Below, piece by piece: positions 50,172 to 60,808 of a stretch of DNA of 64,000 bases; position 1 is the first letter of the stretch; each line of letters begins with the position of its first letter. A program made the translations under genes and the position numbers. The DNA is from Rodentibacter caecimuris (GTDB lineage: Bacteria > Pseudomonadota > Gammaproteobacteria > Enterobacterales > Pasteurellaceae). The notes under the pieces are model-generated. The model ran no database searches. It saw only the letters and a program-made list of their open reading frames with translations, and had not been told where the DNA came from. The DNA lies in assembly GCF_024622045.1 (NCBI RefSeq), contig NZ_JANKBP010000009.1; one strand, 5' to 3'.

Positions 50172-51746
50172 TTAGTTTTTTGTCAGCAAATGGTGCTGAC
50201 GAATACCTAATAAAATCAACATCAAACCATAAACGATCGCGGCTAATCCAATCAACCAAATCAACCAATAAACGCGAATGGTAAAACTCATTGCCGCCCA
50301 TTCACCAATATCCGGCACGTAGTACCACACTGCCGTGCCCATTGTCAGTGCGGAAAGCAAAACTTTCATAAAAAAGACCGCACTTTGGCGTGAAAAACGG
50401 TACACATCCGACTTCGCCAAACCACGATAAAGCAAGTAAGCATTCAGTGTAGCAGACATGGCAGAAGCTATTGCTAACCCGACATAGCTAAATGGAATCG
50501 CTAACACATTGAATCCCATATTACTCACCATCGCGATAATGCCGATTTTCACCGGTGTTTTGGTATCTTGGCGGGCATAATAACCGTTGGCTAGAATTTT
50601 AATCAACATAAAACTCAGTAAACCGGCATTGAATGCCCATAAGGAATACGAGGCAGCATGCACATCATGTAAGGTAAAACTACCCCGCATAAAAAGCGTC
50701 AGCAGCATAGGTTGGGCAAGCACGGCAATACCGACTGCCGCGGGTACGCCAAGTAATAGAATCATGCGTACTCCCCAATCCATCGTGTGACGAAAATCCA
50801 CTGCACTTTGAGCCGAATTATCCTCACGATTAACGTGATGACGTGCGAGGGTGGGTAAAATTACCGTAGAAATCGCAATGCCGAACAAGCCAAGGGGAAA
50901 CTCTAACAAACGGTCGGAATAATAAAGCCAACTGATCGAGCCGGTCATTAAAAAACTGGCAATAATCGTATCCAGTAATAAATTGATTTGGCTGACAGAC
51001 ACACCAAACAAAGCGGGAATCATCAATTTGCGAATTTTTACCACACCTTCATCGTGCCACGCCCATTTCGGTTTCACCAACAGTCCAGCTTTTTTCATAA
51101 AAGGAATTTGGAATAAAAATTGGAATAAACCGCCAAGAAAAATACCGATGGCTAATGCAAGATCGGGATTATTCATTTGTGGAGCTAAAAAAAGTGCGGT
51201 CGCAATCATTGCAATATTTAATAACACCGGTGAGAAAGACATCACACCAAACTTTCCTAACGTATTCAACACCGCACCGGAAAGCGCAACAAAAGTAACA
51301 AACCACAAATAAGGAAAGGTAATTTTCAATAGCAAAGAGGCTTGTTCAAACTTATGCGCATCAGGGCCGTTATTCAGCCAATCGGTGAACCAGCCCATGC
51401 CAAATAATGCTGCAACGATAGGCGAGCCCACCATCGCCAACAAAGTCACAATACTCACCAAACCGCCTAATGTACCGGACACTTTACCGATAAATTCACG
51501 GGTTTTATCCGTATCGCCTGCCTTACGATATTCTGCCAATACGGGAACAAAGGCTTGGGAAAACGCCCCTTCCGCAAATAAACGACGAAGAAAATTCGGA
51601 ATACGGTTGGCGAATAAAAATACATCAGCCGCCGCCCCTGCACCAATCAGGTGAGCGATCACGACATCACGCACCAACCCTAACACGCGTGATAATAAGG
51701 TCATACTGCTGACAATCACACCTGATTTTAAAAGTCGTTTACTCAA
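50172..51746 (-). CDS. murJ: Lipid II flippase MurJ
   Basis: 524 residues with about 14 membrane helices and family motifs (LLKSGVIVSSMTLLSRVLGLVRD, FLRRLFAEGAFSQAFVPVLAEYR, LDTIIASFLMTGSISWLYYSDRLLEFPLGLFGIAIS...). It flips the peptidoglycan precursor across the inner membrane. Divergent from rpsT. Confidence 0.96.
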   Translation of the reverse strand: MSKRLLKSGVIVSSMTLLSRVLGLVRDVVIAHLIGAGAAADVFLFANRIPNFLRRLFAEGAFSQAFVPVLAEYRKAGDTDKTREFIGKVSGTLGGLVSIVTLLAMVGSPIVAALFGMGWFTDWLNNGPDAHKFEQASLLLKITFPYLWFVTFVALSGAVLNTLGKFGVMSFSPVLLNIAMIATALFLAPQMNNPDLALAIGIFLGGLFQFLFQIPFMKKAGLLVKPKWAWHDEGVVKIRKLMIPALFGVSVSQINLLLDTIIASFLMTGSISWLYYSDRLLEFPLGLFGIAISTVILPTLARHHVNREDNSAQSAVDFRHTMDWGVRMILLLGVPAAVGIAVLAQPMLLTLFMRGSFTLHDVHAASYSLWAFNAGLLSFMLIKILANGYYARQDTKTPVKIGIIAMVSNMGFNVLAIPFSYVGLAIASAMSATLNAYLLYRGLAKSDVYRFSRQSAVFFMKVLLSALTMGTAVWYYVPDIGEWAAMSFTIRVYWLIWLIGLAAIVYGLMLILLGIRQHHLLTKN

Positions 51747-51932
51747 AATATTTCTCTCTCGGCTAAAAATTTTGCTTAATTGTATAGAAATTTTGTTTTT
51801 ACGCTATATTCCACGCAAAAAAACTGATAGAATCCGCCCACATCGTTTGTGTGAGCCCCTATTGAAAGCGCTTGTAAAAATAACGATGCTTACTTTCGGT
51901 TGTGTCTCACCGAAACCAACACAAATTTTCCA

Positions 51933-51961
51933 TTGACAAACGTATAAAAAATCGTCATATT
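51933..51961 (+). promoter_or_regulatory. Promoter of rpsT
   Basis: TTGACA (51933-51938) and CATATT (51956-51961), 17-base spacer, about 50 bases before the start codon. Confidence 0.6.
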
Positions 51962-52012
51962 GGCGCCCTTTATTTTGTCACACTAATTAACAGAAATTTT
52001 AGGAGTTTGACC

Positions 52013-52276
52013 TTGGCTAATATCAAGTCAGCAAAAAAACGCGCGGTACAATCTGAAAAACGCCGCCAACACAACGCAAGCCAACGCTCTATGATGCGTA
52101 CTTACATCAAAAAAGTTTATGCTCAAGTAGCAGCAGGTGAGAAAGCAGCAGCTGAAGCAGCATTCGTTGAAATGCAAAAAGTTGTTGACCGTATGGCTTC
52201 AAAAGGCTTAATCCACGCTAACAAAGCAGCAAATCACAAATCTAAATTAGCTGCGCAAATCAAAAAATTAGCGTAA
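52013..52276 (+). CDS. rpsT: 30S ribosomal protein S20
   Basis: 87 residues starting (M)ANIKSAKKRAVQSEKRRQHNAS. The start is TTG at 52013, behind AGGAG at 52001-52005; a longer frame from 51902 is not the gene. E. coli rpsT also uses a UUG start, linked there to autogenous control, so that feature is likely conserved. Confidence 0.96.
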   Translation: MANIKSAKKRAVQSEKRRQHNASQRSMMRTYIKKVYAQVAAGEKAAAEAAFVEMQKVVDRMASKGLIHANKAANHKSKLAAQIKKLA

Positions 52277-52290
52277 TTAAAACAGCATAA

Positions 52291-52323
52291 AAAAAGACCG
52301 CACTTTGATGTGCGGTTTTTTAT
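52291..52323 (+). terminator. Terminator of rpsT
   Basis: ACCGCAC (52297-52303) / GTGCGGT (52310-52316) stem, itself built from uptake-signal sequence, then T run. Confidence 0.85.
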
Positions 52324-52390
52324 TGTCTAGGGATAACAAACAAAAAAGTGCGATTAAAAATTGAATAGAATTTTCAACCGCAATTTGTTT

Positions 52391-53713
52391 TTAATTTTCT
52401 TGTTGTGAACTCGCCTTTCTCCGCTTCCCAATATTTTTCGTATCCTTGTGACGTAGCTTCACTTTTTTCTTCGCCTCTGTTTTTTTCTTTTCTTCCCGCT
52501 TTGTTTTGATACGGGCTTTTTGTTTTTTACTCACTGATTTCACCTCGCCGTCTTTCGGTGGTTTGGTGCGGGGTTCTAAGCCTGCTAAAACACGGGCTTT
52601 TAGAATTTCCTCCGTGTAACGCTTAATTTTGCCGAGCAATTTATAATCGTGGGCTTCCACAAAAGATACCGCCGTCCCTTTTTTGCCCGCTCGAGCGGTA
52701 CGCCCAATACGATGTAGGTAAGTATCCGCACTATATGGCAAGTCAAAATTCATCACATGGCTAACATCATCAATATCAATACCACGAGCCGCTACATCGG
52801 TTGCCACTAACACCGTGACCACATCTGATTTCAATTTATCAATGGCATTGTTACGTTGGGTTTGTGCCATTTCACCTTCCAAGTAAGCGGAACGAATCCC
52901 CCGTTTACGCAAGGTTTCGGAAAGCTCTCGGGCATTTTCACGGCGACGCACAAAAATAATGCCTCGGCTTACTTTTTCTGTTTCAATAAAACGAGCCAAT
53001 AATTTCACTTTGTGTTCATAACTATCGGCGTGATAATACCATTGATTGATTTTTTTACGTTCACGACGGCTTGGTTCGGCATCCACTTGTACGGGATCAT
53101 TAAGCAGACGTTCGGCAAAATCGACCAATAATTCGCCCTCTAAGGTTGCTGAAAATAATAACGTTTGTTTGCGCCAACGGGTTTCCGCCGCAATTTTTTC
53201 CGCATCCTGTCCAAAGCCCATTTGCAACATTCTGTCCGCTTCATCAAAAATTAATATTTCCACTGAACGGCAATCAAAATTTTCTTCTTGAATGTATTGC
53301 AATAAACGACCCGGTGTCGCCACCACCAAATCTTGATTGGTATTGAAAACTTCACCATGATTTTGATATGCCACACCGCCGGTGATAGTGGCGATATTTA
53401 AATGGGTAAATTGTGCCAATTCCTCCGCTTGTTGCGCCACCTGCATTGCCAACTCACGGGTTGGGGTTAATACAAGAATACGTGGCGGGCCGGGTTTACG
53501 GCGTGGATAATCAAGCAGATGTTGCAATGCCGGTAATAAAAAAGCAACGGTTTTGCCTGTGCCGGTTGGTGCTGAGCCTAGCACATCACGCTCTTCCATC
53601 GCAGCAGGAATGGCTTCCATTTGGATCGCAGTTGGACGTTTGTAGCCTTTTTTCTCAAGTGCTTTTAAGAGCTCCGAGGAAAGATCAAATTGCTCAAATT
53701 GGGGAAAATTCAT
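52391..53713 (-). CDS. srmB: DEAD-box RNA helicase SrmB
   Basis: 440 residues with the Q motif (RPTAIQMEAIP), APTGTGKT, PTRELA, DEAD (IFDEADRM), SAT, and HRIGRTARAG, then a basic Lys/Arg-rich tail. In E. coli SrmB assists 50S ribosome assembly. Divergent from yfiC, as in E. coli. Confidence 0.92.
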   Translation of the reverse strand: MNFPQFEQFDLSSELLKALEKKGYKRPTAIQMEAIPAAMEERDVLGSAPTGTGKTVAFLLPALQHLLDYPRRKPGPPRILVLTPTRELAMQVAQQAEELAQFTHLNIATITGGVAYQNHGEVFNTNQDLVVATPGRLLQYIQEENFDCRSVEILIFDEADRMLQMGFGQDAEKIAAETRWRKQTLLFSATLEGELLVDFAERLLNDPVQVDAEPSRRERKKINQWYYHADSYEHKVKLLARFIETEKVSRGIIFVRRRENARELSETLRKRGIRSAYLEGEMAQTQRNNAIDKLKSDVVTVLVATDVAARGIDIDDVSHVMNFDLPYSADTYLHRIGRTARAGKKGTAVSFVEAHDYKLLGKIKRYTEEILKARVLAGLEPRTKPPKDGEVKSVSKKQKARIKTKREEKKKTEAKKKVKLRHKDTKNIGKRRKASSQQEN

Positions 53714-53813
53714 TATTGTACGGTTCTTTGTTAAAATTGGCGCAAATTATACCTGAAAAGCCTCGAAACGCCTAAAAATAAACAGGAAAGTGAGGTCAAT
53801 TTAAGCAATATTT

Positions 53814-54512
53814 ATGAGTAGTTTTACCTTTAAACAATTTCACATTAATCAACAACATTGTGCGATGAAAGTAGGCACGGACGGCATTTTGCTGGGTGCG
53901 TGGGTGGATGTGAATCATTGTAAAAATATACTTGATATGGGGAGCGGAACGGGCTTGCTGGCATTAATGCTTGCACAACGCACAAAGGAAGATAGTCAAA
54001 TTTATGCTGTAGAATTAGATCCTGCTGCAGCACAACAAGCACAAGAAAATATTACGCTTTCACCTTGGAAAGCACGTATCAATTTGATTCGGGGAGATGT
54101 TCAACATTTTTTATCCGATACGAAAGAAACCTTTGATCTCATTGTTGCCAACCCGCCCTATTTTGAACAAGGCGTGGAATGTAAAAACAAAGAAAGAGAG
54201 TTAGCCCGTTATACCAAACAAACTCATTCGGACTGGCTGACGTGGGCGGCTGAATGTTTATCGGAAAAGGGCAAAATCAGTTTTGTGTTACCCTATGAGG
54301 CGGCAAAAACGCTCGAAAAACTGACCGCACTTTATTGTGTCAAACAAACGGAAATCATCACAAAAATCGGAAAATCACCGCAAAGAATGTTAATCACTTT
54401 TGCCAAACAACCGCAAGAATTAGAGCACAATCAAATCATGATCTACAATGAGAAAAACTGCTATACAGACGAATTTATTGCACTAACAAAGGATTTTTAT
54501 TTGAAGTTTTAA
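53814..54512 (+). CDS. yfiC: tRNA1(Val) (adenine-37-N6)-methyltransferase
   Basis: 232 residues with SAM motif I (DMGSGTGLLALML) and the catalytic NPPYF box; N-terminus FTFKQFHINQQHCAMKVGTDGILLGAWV matches YfiC/TrmN6. It methylates A37 of tRNA1-Val in E. coli; the window's four tRNA-Val(TAC) genes encode its likely substrate, an incidental pairing. Confidence 0.92.
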   Translation: MSSFTFKQFHINQQHCAMKVGTDGILLGAWVDVNHCKNILDMGSGTGLLALMLAQRTKEDSQIYAVELDPAAAQQAQENITLSPWKARINLIRGDVQHFLSDTKETFDLIVANPPYFEQGVECKNKERELARYTKQTHSDWLTWAAECLSEKGKISFVLPYEAAKTLEKLTALYCVKQTEIITKIGKSPQRMLITFAKQPQELEHNQIMIYNEKNCYTDEFIALTKDFYLKF

Positions 54513-54556
54513 CAAAAAAGCGAACTCTACGGTTCGCCTTTCTGTGAAAAGTGCGG

Positions 54557-55240
54557 TCAATTTTGCGTTTGTTTTGTCAATTTCGTCCAGTTGTAATAAC
54601 CATAAAGCGAGTTCAACAAATAGGCACTATACATTAAATACATCGCCGGTGTTTCTGCCCATAACTTAATGGAAAGGATATTAAGGACAATCCATAACAG
54701 CCATTGTTCACGATAACGCAAAATCATCAGCAACTGCGCCGCCACCACGATAATGGTTGTTAGACCGTCTAAATCGGTTGAACTTCCGCCTGCCGCTTTC
54801 AAGGCTTGCACGAATAAAAGTGTGCCAATACCGATAAAAAGCATAAGGGCAATCCAACCTCGTAGGGTGAGCGATTTTGCCACCACGCTTTCACCGCCAT
54901 TGTCATTTTGCATATTGTTTTTCCACATAAAATAGCCAATGTACTGTGCAGGCAAATAGACATAAAGCACGGTATTCATTTCCCCTAAGAAATTTTGCCC
55001 CCATGCCACATAAAAATAGGTATAAGCATAAATCAAGCCAAAGAAATAGTTACTGATTTTCCCTTTACTCACCAATACTACACATAAAATGCCTGAAATA
55101 CCGGAAACCATTGCCAGCCAAGAATCCGGCGTTTGCACATATGCCCAAATTTGCGCAATGATAAACACCGCCAGCCAAATAACTTCAAACGGTTTCCAAC
55201 CGGATAAAAACTCACGTTTAAGACGTTCGGACCAATCCAT
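54557..55240 (-). CDS. pnuC: Nicotinamide riboside transporter PnuC
   Basis: 227 residues with seven or so membrane segments and family motifs (VSGISGILCVVLVSKGKISNYFFGLIYAYTYFYVAW, EQWLLWIVLNILSI). Imports nicotinamide riboside, important in NAD-requiring Pasteurellaceae. Divergent from rapA. Confidence 0.93.
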   Translation of the reverse strand: MDWSERLKREFLSGWKPFEVIWLAVFIIAQIWAYVQTPDSWLAMVSGISGILCVVLVSKGKISNYFFGLIYAYTYFYVAWGQNFLGEMNTVLYVYLPAQYIGYFMWKNNMQNDNGGESVVAKSLTLRGWIALMLFIGIGTLLFVQALKAAGGSSTDLDGLTTIIVVAAQLLMILRYREQWLLWIVLNILSIKLWAETPAMYLMYSAYLLNSLYGYYNWTKLTKQTQN

Positions 55241-55419
55241 TTTTTACTCCATAACAATGAAAGAATTCTGCCATTTTCACACCTCACTTTAGCAAAGTAA
55301 AGCATAGAGTCTTGGTAATCATAGCAATTGTGATTAAGCTCACGGTTTTCATTGCTTTCCCTTTTAATCGGGCTACAATAGCCGCCCGAATTTTAATGAA
55401 TAAAAAAATAGAGAGTTGT

Positions 55420-58203
55420 ATGACACCTTTTGCCCTTGGTCAGCGTTGGTTAAGCGGAAGTGAGAATAATCTTGGATTAGGCATTGTTACCGCTTTTGAT
55501 GTCCGCACCGTGACGTTACATTTTCCTGCCTCTGACGAAACGCGTATTTATTCTATCGCTCAAGCCCCTCTCACCCGCATTCAATTTAACAAAGGTGAAA
55601 CCTTAAATCATAAAGACGGTTGGCAAGGCAAGATTGTGGATATTCAAAGCATGAACGGCTTGAATTTTTATTTGGTAGAAAATCCGCAAGGTGAACAAGT
55701 GATCGTTCAAGAAAGTGATATTTCACCGCTTATTTCCTTTAGTTCGGCGAAAGATCGCCTCTTTTCCGCACAGTTAGATCGTAGCCATCATTTTGCGTTG
55801 CGTTATCGTACACTCAAGCACCAACAAGCCCAATTTCAATCGCCATTACGTGGTTTACGCGGTATTCGTGCAGGTTTAATTCCCCACCAGTTGCATATTG
55901 CCGCTGAAGTTGGTAACCGTGTGAATCCGCGCGTATTGCTCGCCGATGAAGTGGGCTTAGGTAAAACCATTGAAGCCGGCATGATTTTGCAAAATCAACT
56001 TTTTGCAGAAAAAGTACAGCGTGTCTTGATTGTGGTTCCAGAAACCTTGCAACATCAATGGCTGGTTGAGATGTTACGCCGATTTAATTTACACTTTTCA
56101 CTATTTGATGAAGAACGCTGTGAGGATTTTGCGATCAGTGGCGAGAATCCTTTTAGCTCGGAATCTCTAATTATTTGTGCATTAGATTGGCTGGTTAATT
56201 CTCCGAAACGTACGGAACAAATCTTGGCAGCCGGTTTTGACTGCTTAATTGTGGATGAAGCCCATCATTTGGTTTGGACTGAAAACGCCCCAAGTCAGGC
56301 TTATTTGTCTATTGAACAATTGGCAAACGGCATTCCTTCCGTTTTACTGCTGACTGCTACTCCCGAACAATTAGGGCAAGAAAGCCATTTTGCCCGATTG
56401 CGATTACTCGATCCAGAACGCTTTTTTGACTATGCCACTTTTCAAAAAGAGCAACAAAATTACCAACCGGTGGCACAAGCGGTGCAATCTTTACTGGAAG
56501 ATAAACCACTAAGTTCGGTCGAAAAAAATCATATTTCTCAATTGCTGGGAGAACAAAATACGGCGCAACTTTTTCAAGACATTAATAATTCTAATGAAGA
56601 AGAACAATCAGCACGCCAAACCTTAATCCAAAATTTGATTGATCGTCATGGCACAAGCCGTGTGCTATTCCGCAATACCCGCCAAGGCGTGAAAGGTTTC
56701 CCTCAGCGTATTTATCACCCGATCAGGTTACCCCTTGAAAATATCGCTCAATTGGAAGAGGTGAAAGCACAATGGTTGTTAGATTTTGTAAAAACACAAC
56801 GTGATAAAAAAATCTTTGTGATTTGCCAACATGCGCAAACGGCGATTCACCTTGAACAGCATTTACGGGAGAAAGAAGGGATTCGTGCCGCAGTTTTCCA
56901 CGAAAAAATGTCTATTATTGAACGCGATCGTGCCGCCGCCTATTTTGCCGATATGGAAAATGGCGCACAGGTATTACTCAGTTCAGGTATTGGCTCTGAG
57001 GGGAGAAATTTTCAGTTTGCAGACACCTTAGTATTATTTGATTTGCCACAAAACCCCGATTTACTTGAACAATGTATCGGGCGTTTAGACCGTATCGGTC
57101 AGCAAAATGATGTGCAAATTTATGTGCCTTGTGTGGAAAAATCCGCCGATGATGCATTAGCACGCTGGTATCACGAAGGATTAAATGGCTTTGAACAAAC
57201 CACGCCAATGGGAATGACATTATTTGAACAGTTCGCCGAAGCACTACAAAAGGTGCGGTCAAATTCAACCGCACTTTCAGACTTAAATATTCTCATTGCA
57301 GACACCAAACAAGCACGCGAAAAACTCAAAATCGCGTTGGAGCAAGGGCGTGATCGCCTATTAGAACTGAACTCCAACGGCGGAGAACAAGCAAAGCAGC
57401 TAGCCCATGCTATCGCCGCACAAGATAACGAGGTGGAATTAGTCAATTTTGCCCTAAATCTGTTTGATATTATTGGGGTAGAACAAGAGGATCTTGGCGA
57501 AAACAGCATTGTGATCACCCCTACCGGTACAATGTTTGTGCCGGATTTCCCGGGCTTAAAAGAAGAAGGCGTGACGGTAACCTTTGATCGCAATCTTGCC
57601 CTTGCCCGTGAAGAATTGGAATTTTTAACCTGGGATCATCCAATGATTCGCCAAGGTATTGATCTTATCGCCTCCGGTGATATCGGAAAAGCGGCAATGG
57701 CGTTACTGATTAACCAACAGTTACCAGCCGGTACGCTTTTGTTAGAATTAATTTATGTGGTGGAATCACAATCACCGAAAGGATTACAGCTCACTCGTTT
57801 CCTACCGCCTACGCCAATCCGGTTATTGCTTGATAACAAAGGCAATAATATTGCCGAACAGGTTGAATTTGAAAATCTGCACAGCAAATTGAAACCGCTT
57901 GGCAAAGATGTGGCGAATAAGATGATCAAAATGGTACGCCCAACGTTAGAACAATTATTTGCACTTGGCGAAAAGAAAATTCAACCGCTTGCCCAAACTT
58001 GTATTAGCCAAGCCCCAAAATTGGCGGAGCAAACGTTGAGTGTGGAAATTGATCGATTACAAGCCTTACAAAAGGTGAACCAAAATATTCGCCAAAGTGA
58101 AATTGAGATTTTAACGGCACAGCGTGATCAATCGTTAGAAGCATTGGCAAAAGCAACCTGGCGATTGGATAGTTTAAGAGTTATCGTCACCAATAAGGAA
58201 TAA
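55420..58203 (+). CDS. rapA: RNA polymerase-associated ATPase RapA
   Basis: 927 residues: SWI2/SNF2 ATPase with DEVGLGKTIEAG (Walker A), DEAHH (box II), helicase C domain, and a C-terminal RapA-specific region. It recycles RNA polymerase. The start at 55420 (MTPFALGQRWLSG) fits the family; the 36 extra residues from 55312 do not. An uptake-signal pair is embedded in the coding sequence near 57251-57275. Confidence 0.95.
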   Translation: MTPFALGQRWLSGSENNLGLGIVTAFDVRTVTLHFPASDETRIYSIAQAPLTRIQFNKGETLNHKDGWQGKIVDIQSMNGLNFYLVENPQGEQVIVQESDISPLISFSSAKDRLFSAQLDRSHHFALRYRTLKHQQAQFQSPLRGLRGIRAGLIPHQLHIAAEVGNRVNPRVLLADEVGLGKTIEAGMILQNQLFAEKVQRVLIVVPETLQHQWLVEMLRRFNLHFSLFDEERCEDFAISGENPFSSESLIICALDWLVNSPKRTEQILAAGFDCLIVDEAHHLVWTENAPSQAYLSIEQLANGIPSVLLLTATPEQLGQESHFARLRLLDPERFFDYATFQKEQQNYQPVAQAVQSLLEDKPLSSVEKNHISQLLGEQNTAQLFQDINNSNEEEQSARQTLIQNLIDRHGTSRVLFRNTRQGVKGFPQRIYHPIRLPLENIAQLEEVKAQWLLDFVKTQRDKKIFVICQHAQTAIHLEQHLREKEGIRAAVFHEKMSIIERDRAAAYFADMENGAQVLLSSGIGSEGRNFQFADTLVLFDLPQNPDLLEQCIGRLDRIGQQNDVQIYVPCVEKSADDALARWYHEGLNGFEQTTPMGMTLFEQFAEALQKVRSNSTALSDLNILIADTKQAREKLKIALEQGRDRLLELNSNGGEQAKQLAHAIAAQDNEVELVNFALNLFDIIGVEQEDLGENSIVITPTGTMFVPDFPGLKEEGVTVTFDRNLALAREELEFLTWDHPMIRQGIDLIASGDIGKAAMALLINQQLPAGTLLLELIYVVESQSPKGLQLTRFLPPTPIRLLLDNKGNNIAEQVEFENLHSKLKPLGKDVANKMIKMVRPTLEQLFALGEKKIQPLAQTCISQAPKLAEQTLSVEIDRLQALQKVNQNIRQSEIEILTAQRDQSLEALAKATWRLDSLRVIVTNKE

Positions 58204-58865
58204 TGATGGCACTAATTGAATATCATCCCCCAATGGAACCTTATTTAGATATTGTTTATCAAGATAACTATATTTGCGTGGTGAATAAACCGAGCGGATT
58301 GCTTTCCGTACCGGGCAACCAACCGCAATATTACGACAGTGCGATGAGCCGAGTGAAGGAAAAATTTGGTTTCTGCGAACCGGCACACCGTCTTGATATG
58401 GCAACCAGCGGCATTATTTTGTTTGCGTTAAGCAAAGCGGCGGATAAAGAACTCAAACGCCAATTCCGCGAGCGAGAACCGAAAAAACATTATCAAGCCT
58501 TAGTATGGGGACATCTTGCACAAGACTGTGGCGAAGTTAATTTGCCGATGATTTGTGATTGGGAGAACCGCCCACGCCAACGTTTAGATTTTGTACTTGG
58601 CAAAAGAGCGGTCACAAAATTTGAGGTTTTAGCACGTTTACCCAATAACAGCAGTCGGGTAAAACTGACACCGATTACCGGCCGTTCCCACCAATTACGC
58701 CTGCATATGCTGGCATTAGGTCACCCGATTTTAGGGGATAAATTCTATGCGCATCCACAAGCAAAAAGTATGTCGCCACGCCTCTGCCTTCACGCAGAAA
58801 GCCTAAGCATCACTCACCCCATCAGCGGTGAACCCATGACTTTTTGTGCAAAAGTCGATTTTTAA
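58203..58865 (+). CDS. rluA: Dual-specificity pseudouridine synthase RluA
   Basis: 220 residues with the catalytic HRLDMATSG box, DNYICVVNKPSGLLSVPG and GRSHQLRLHM. Modifies 23S rRNA U746 and tRNA U32. The ATG overlaps the rapA stop. Confidence 0.95.
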   Translation: MMALIEYHPPMEPYLDIVYQDNYICVVNKPSGLLSVPGNQPQYYDSAMSRVKEKFGFCEPAHRLDMATSGIILFALSKAADKELKRQFREREPKKHYQALVWGHLAQDCGEVNLPMICDWENRPRQRLDFVLGKRAVTKFEVLARLPNNSSRVKLTPITGRSHQLRLHMLALGHPILGDKFYAHPQAKSMSPRLCLHAESLSITHPISGEPMTFCAKVDF

Positions 58866-58908
58866 CGAAAAACAGCCTCCCCAAAAACATGGGGAGGATA
58901 GCGCTCAT

Positions 58909-60402
58909 CTAATCTTCTTTTCCTAAAATCTGATTAACTTCACTTTTATATAGTACCGCTTTCGCCCCAAAAACGGCTTGAATCCCTCCGCCGACTTCCA
59001 ACACATCAATCGCGCCAAGGGATTTTAATCGTGCTTTATCGACTAATTTCACATCTTTAACCGATACCCGTAAACGGGTAATGCAGGCATCTACATTTTC
59101 AATATTTTCCGCCCCACCAAGACCCGCAATAACATAGTGGGCATTTTCGGTGAGAGAAGTCGTTTGTAATTCCGCACTTTCTTCAGTGTCTTCCGCTCTT
59201 CCCGGTGTCATGACATTGAATCGGGTAATTAGGAAGCGAAATGAGAAATAATAGAGTAACGCCCAAGGCCCCCCCACTAAAACCACACGAATCCAATGCG
59301 TATTCTCATTGCCTTGTAAAATACCGAAGAGTAAAAAATCAATCAGTCCGCCGGAGAAAGTATTCCCAATGGAAATATTGAGTAAGTCGGCAATATAAAA
59401 AGAAACACCGTCCAAAAATGCATGAAATACATAAAGCCAAGGTGCAACGAATAAGAACATAAACTCGATAGGTTCAGTAATGCCGGTGATAAATGAGGTT
59501 AACGCCGCGCCTAAAAACAATCCGCCAATTTTTGCCCGACGGGATTTTGGCACGCAATGATACATCGCTAAGCAAGCAGCCGGCAAACCAAACATCATGG
59601 TATCAAAACGACCGGCAAAAAAACGCGTACCTTCGGTGAATAAACCTTGATGGTTAGGATCGGCTAATTGAGCAAAGAAAATTTTTTGTGCCCCAATGAT
59701 AGTTTCTCCATTTACGATTTCCGTCCCGCCTAATTCGGTGTACCAAAATAGCGGATAGATCATATGGTGTAATCCCACTGCGCCACTTAACCGCATAAGA
59801 AAACCGTAGAAAAATGTTCCGATCTCGCCCATTGAAGCGATACCTTCACCGGCAGAGACTAACCAGCCTTGAAAGGTCGGCCAAATTAAAAAGAAAACTG
59901 CGCCGATAAAAATCGCCGCAAATGCCGTAACGATCGGCACAAATCGAGAGCCGCCAAAAAAGCCCAAGATTTGCGGTAATTGGATATTATGGTAACGATT
60001 ATGTAGTTTTACTGTTACCAAGCCCATAACTAATGATCCGATCACACCGGTATCAATACTTTTTACCTCAGGAGAAAAGAGAGGAATTAAAGCAGAAATC
60101 GTCCCGCTCATAATTAAATAACCGACTACTGCTGCAAGTGCGGCAACGCCTTTATCCCGTTTTGCCAGACCAATACCTAAACCGATACAAAGAAACAATG
60201 CCAAATTCGCAAATACGACCGAACCCGCAGAAGACATAATTTGGAAAATACCTTGCAGCAACGAATTATCCAGTACCGGATAGGCTTGCAGTGTGGCTTT
60301 ATTGGATAGTGCGCCGCCAATACCCAGTAATAGACCGGCGGCGGGTAAAATAGCAATCGGCAACATAAAGGCTTTGCCGATTTGTTGTAGTTGTTTAAAC
60401 AT
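58909..60402 (-). CDS. PTS glucose/maltose-type EIICB permease
   Basis: 497 residues: EIIC membrane domain (LPIAILPAAGLLLGIG, SIDTGVIGSLVMGL, GITEPIEFMFLFVAPWLYVFHAFLDG) and EIIB domain with the phosphocysteine box DACITRLRVSV near residue 435. Pieces resemble both MalX and PtsG; the sugar is not certain. It would need a separate EIIA. No operon partner in view. Confidence 0.85.
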   Translation of the reverse strand: MFKQLQQIGKAFMLPIAILPAAGLLLGIGGALSNKATLQAYPVLDNSLLQGIFQIMSSAGSVVFANLALFLCIGLGIGLAKRDKGVAALAAVVGYLIMSGTISALIPLFSPEVKSIDTGVIGSLVMGLVTVKLHNRYHNIQLPQILGFFGGSRFVPIVTAFAAIFIGAVFFLIWPTFQGWLVSAGEGIASMGEIGTFFYGFLMRLSGAVGLHHMIYPLFWYTELGGTEIVNGETIIGAQKIFFAQLADPNHQGLFTEGTRFFAGRFDTMMFGLPAACLAMYHCVPKSRRAKIGGLFLGAALTSFITGITEPIEFMFLFVAPWLYVFHAFLDGVSFYIADLLNISIGNTFSGGLIDFLLFGILQGNENTHWIRVVLVGGPWALLYYFSFRFLITRFNVMTPGRAEDTEESAELQTTSLTENAHYVIAGLGGAENIENVDACITRLRVSVKDVKLVDKARLKSLGAIDVLEVGGGIQAVFGAKAVLYKSEVNQILGKED

Positions 60403-60477
60403 AGGCTCCTCACATTAAGTTAAAATTTGCGGTTTCTATTATAAAGCTTGTTAATGATCCCATGAACATATATTACA

Positions 60478-60610
60478 TTACCAGTTCCAAAAATTTGACT
60501 GCTCTCTCGCTTGCTCATAAACATCTGCAATCCAACATTTCGTATTTTCACTCACTTCCCCTAAGTAGTTTGGATTCGCACAGTCAAGATTTCCATCAAC
60601 GATAGATTTT
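60478..60610 (-). pseudogene. C-terminal remnant of an unrecognised gene
   Basis: The minus strand reads KSIVDGNLDCANPNYLGEV... ending REQSNFWNW then stop, with a stop just upstream. It looks like the tail of a decayed gene in the otherwise gene-free 60403-60808 stretch. No family recognised. Confidence 0.35.
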
Positions 60611-60808
60611 TCTCAGTTAGATCTATTTCTTAGATGTTCAATTACACCTTCCTTTACTTTTAAGCTAACTCTATTCGAGTCAAAGCTTGAATAACATCAG
60701 CTTTAAACGAAAGTTTTTCACCATTCCGTAGTCCTCTTCTAGTTGTAAAGAATTAGAAGTAACTACACTTTTAAACCCTTTAGCCTAAAAGTGCGGTTAA
60801 TTTTTCCG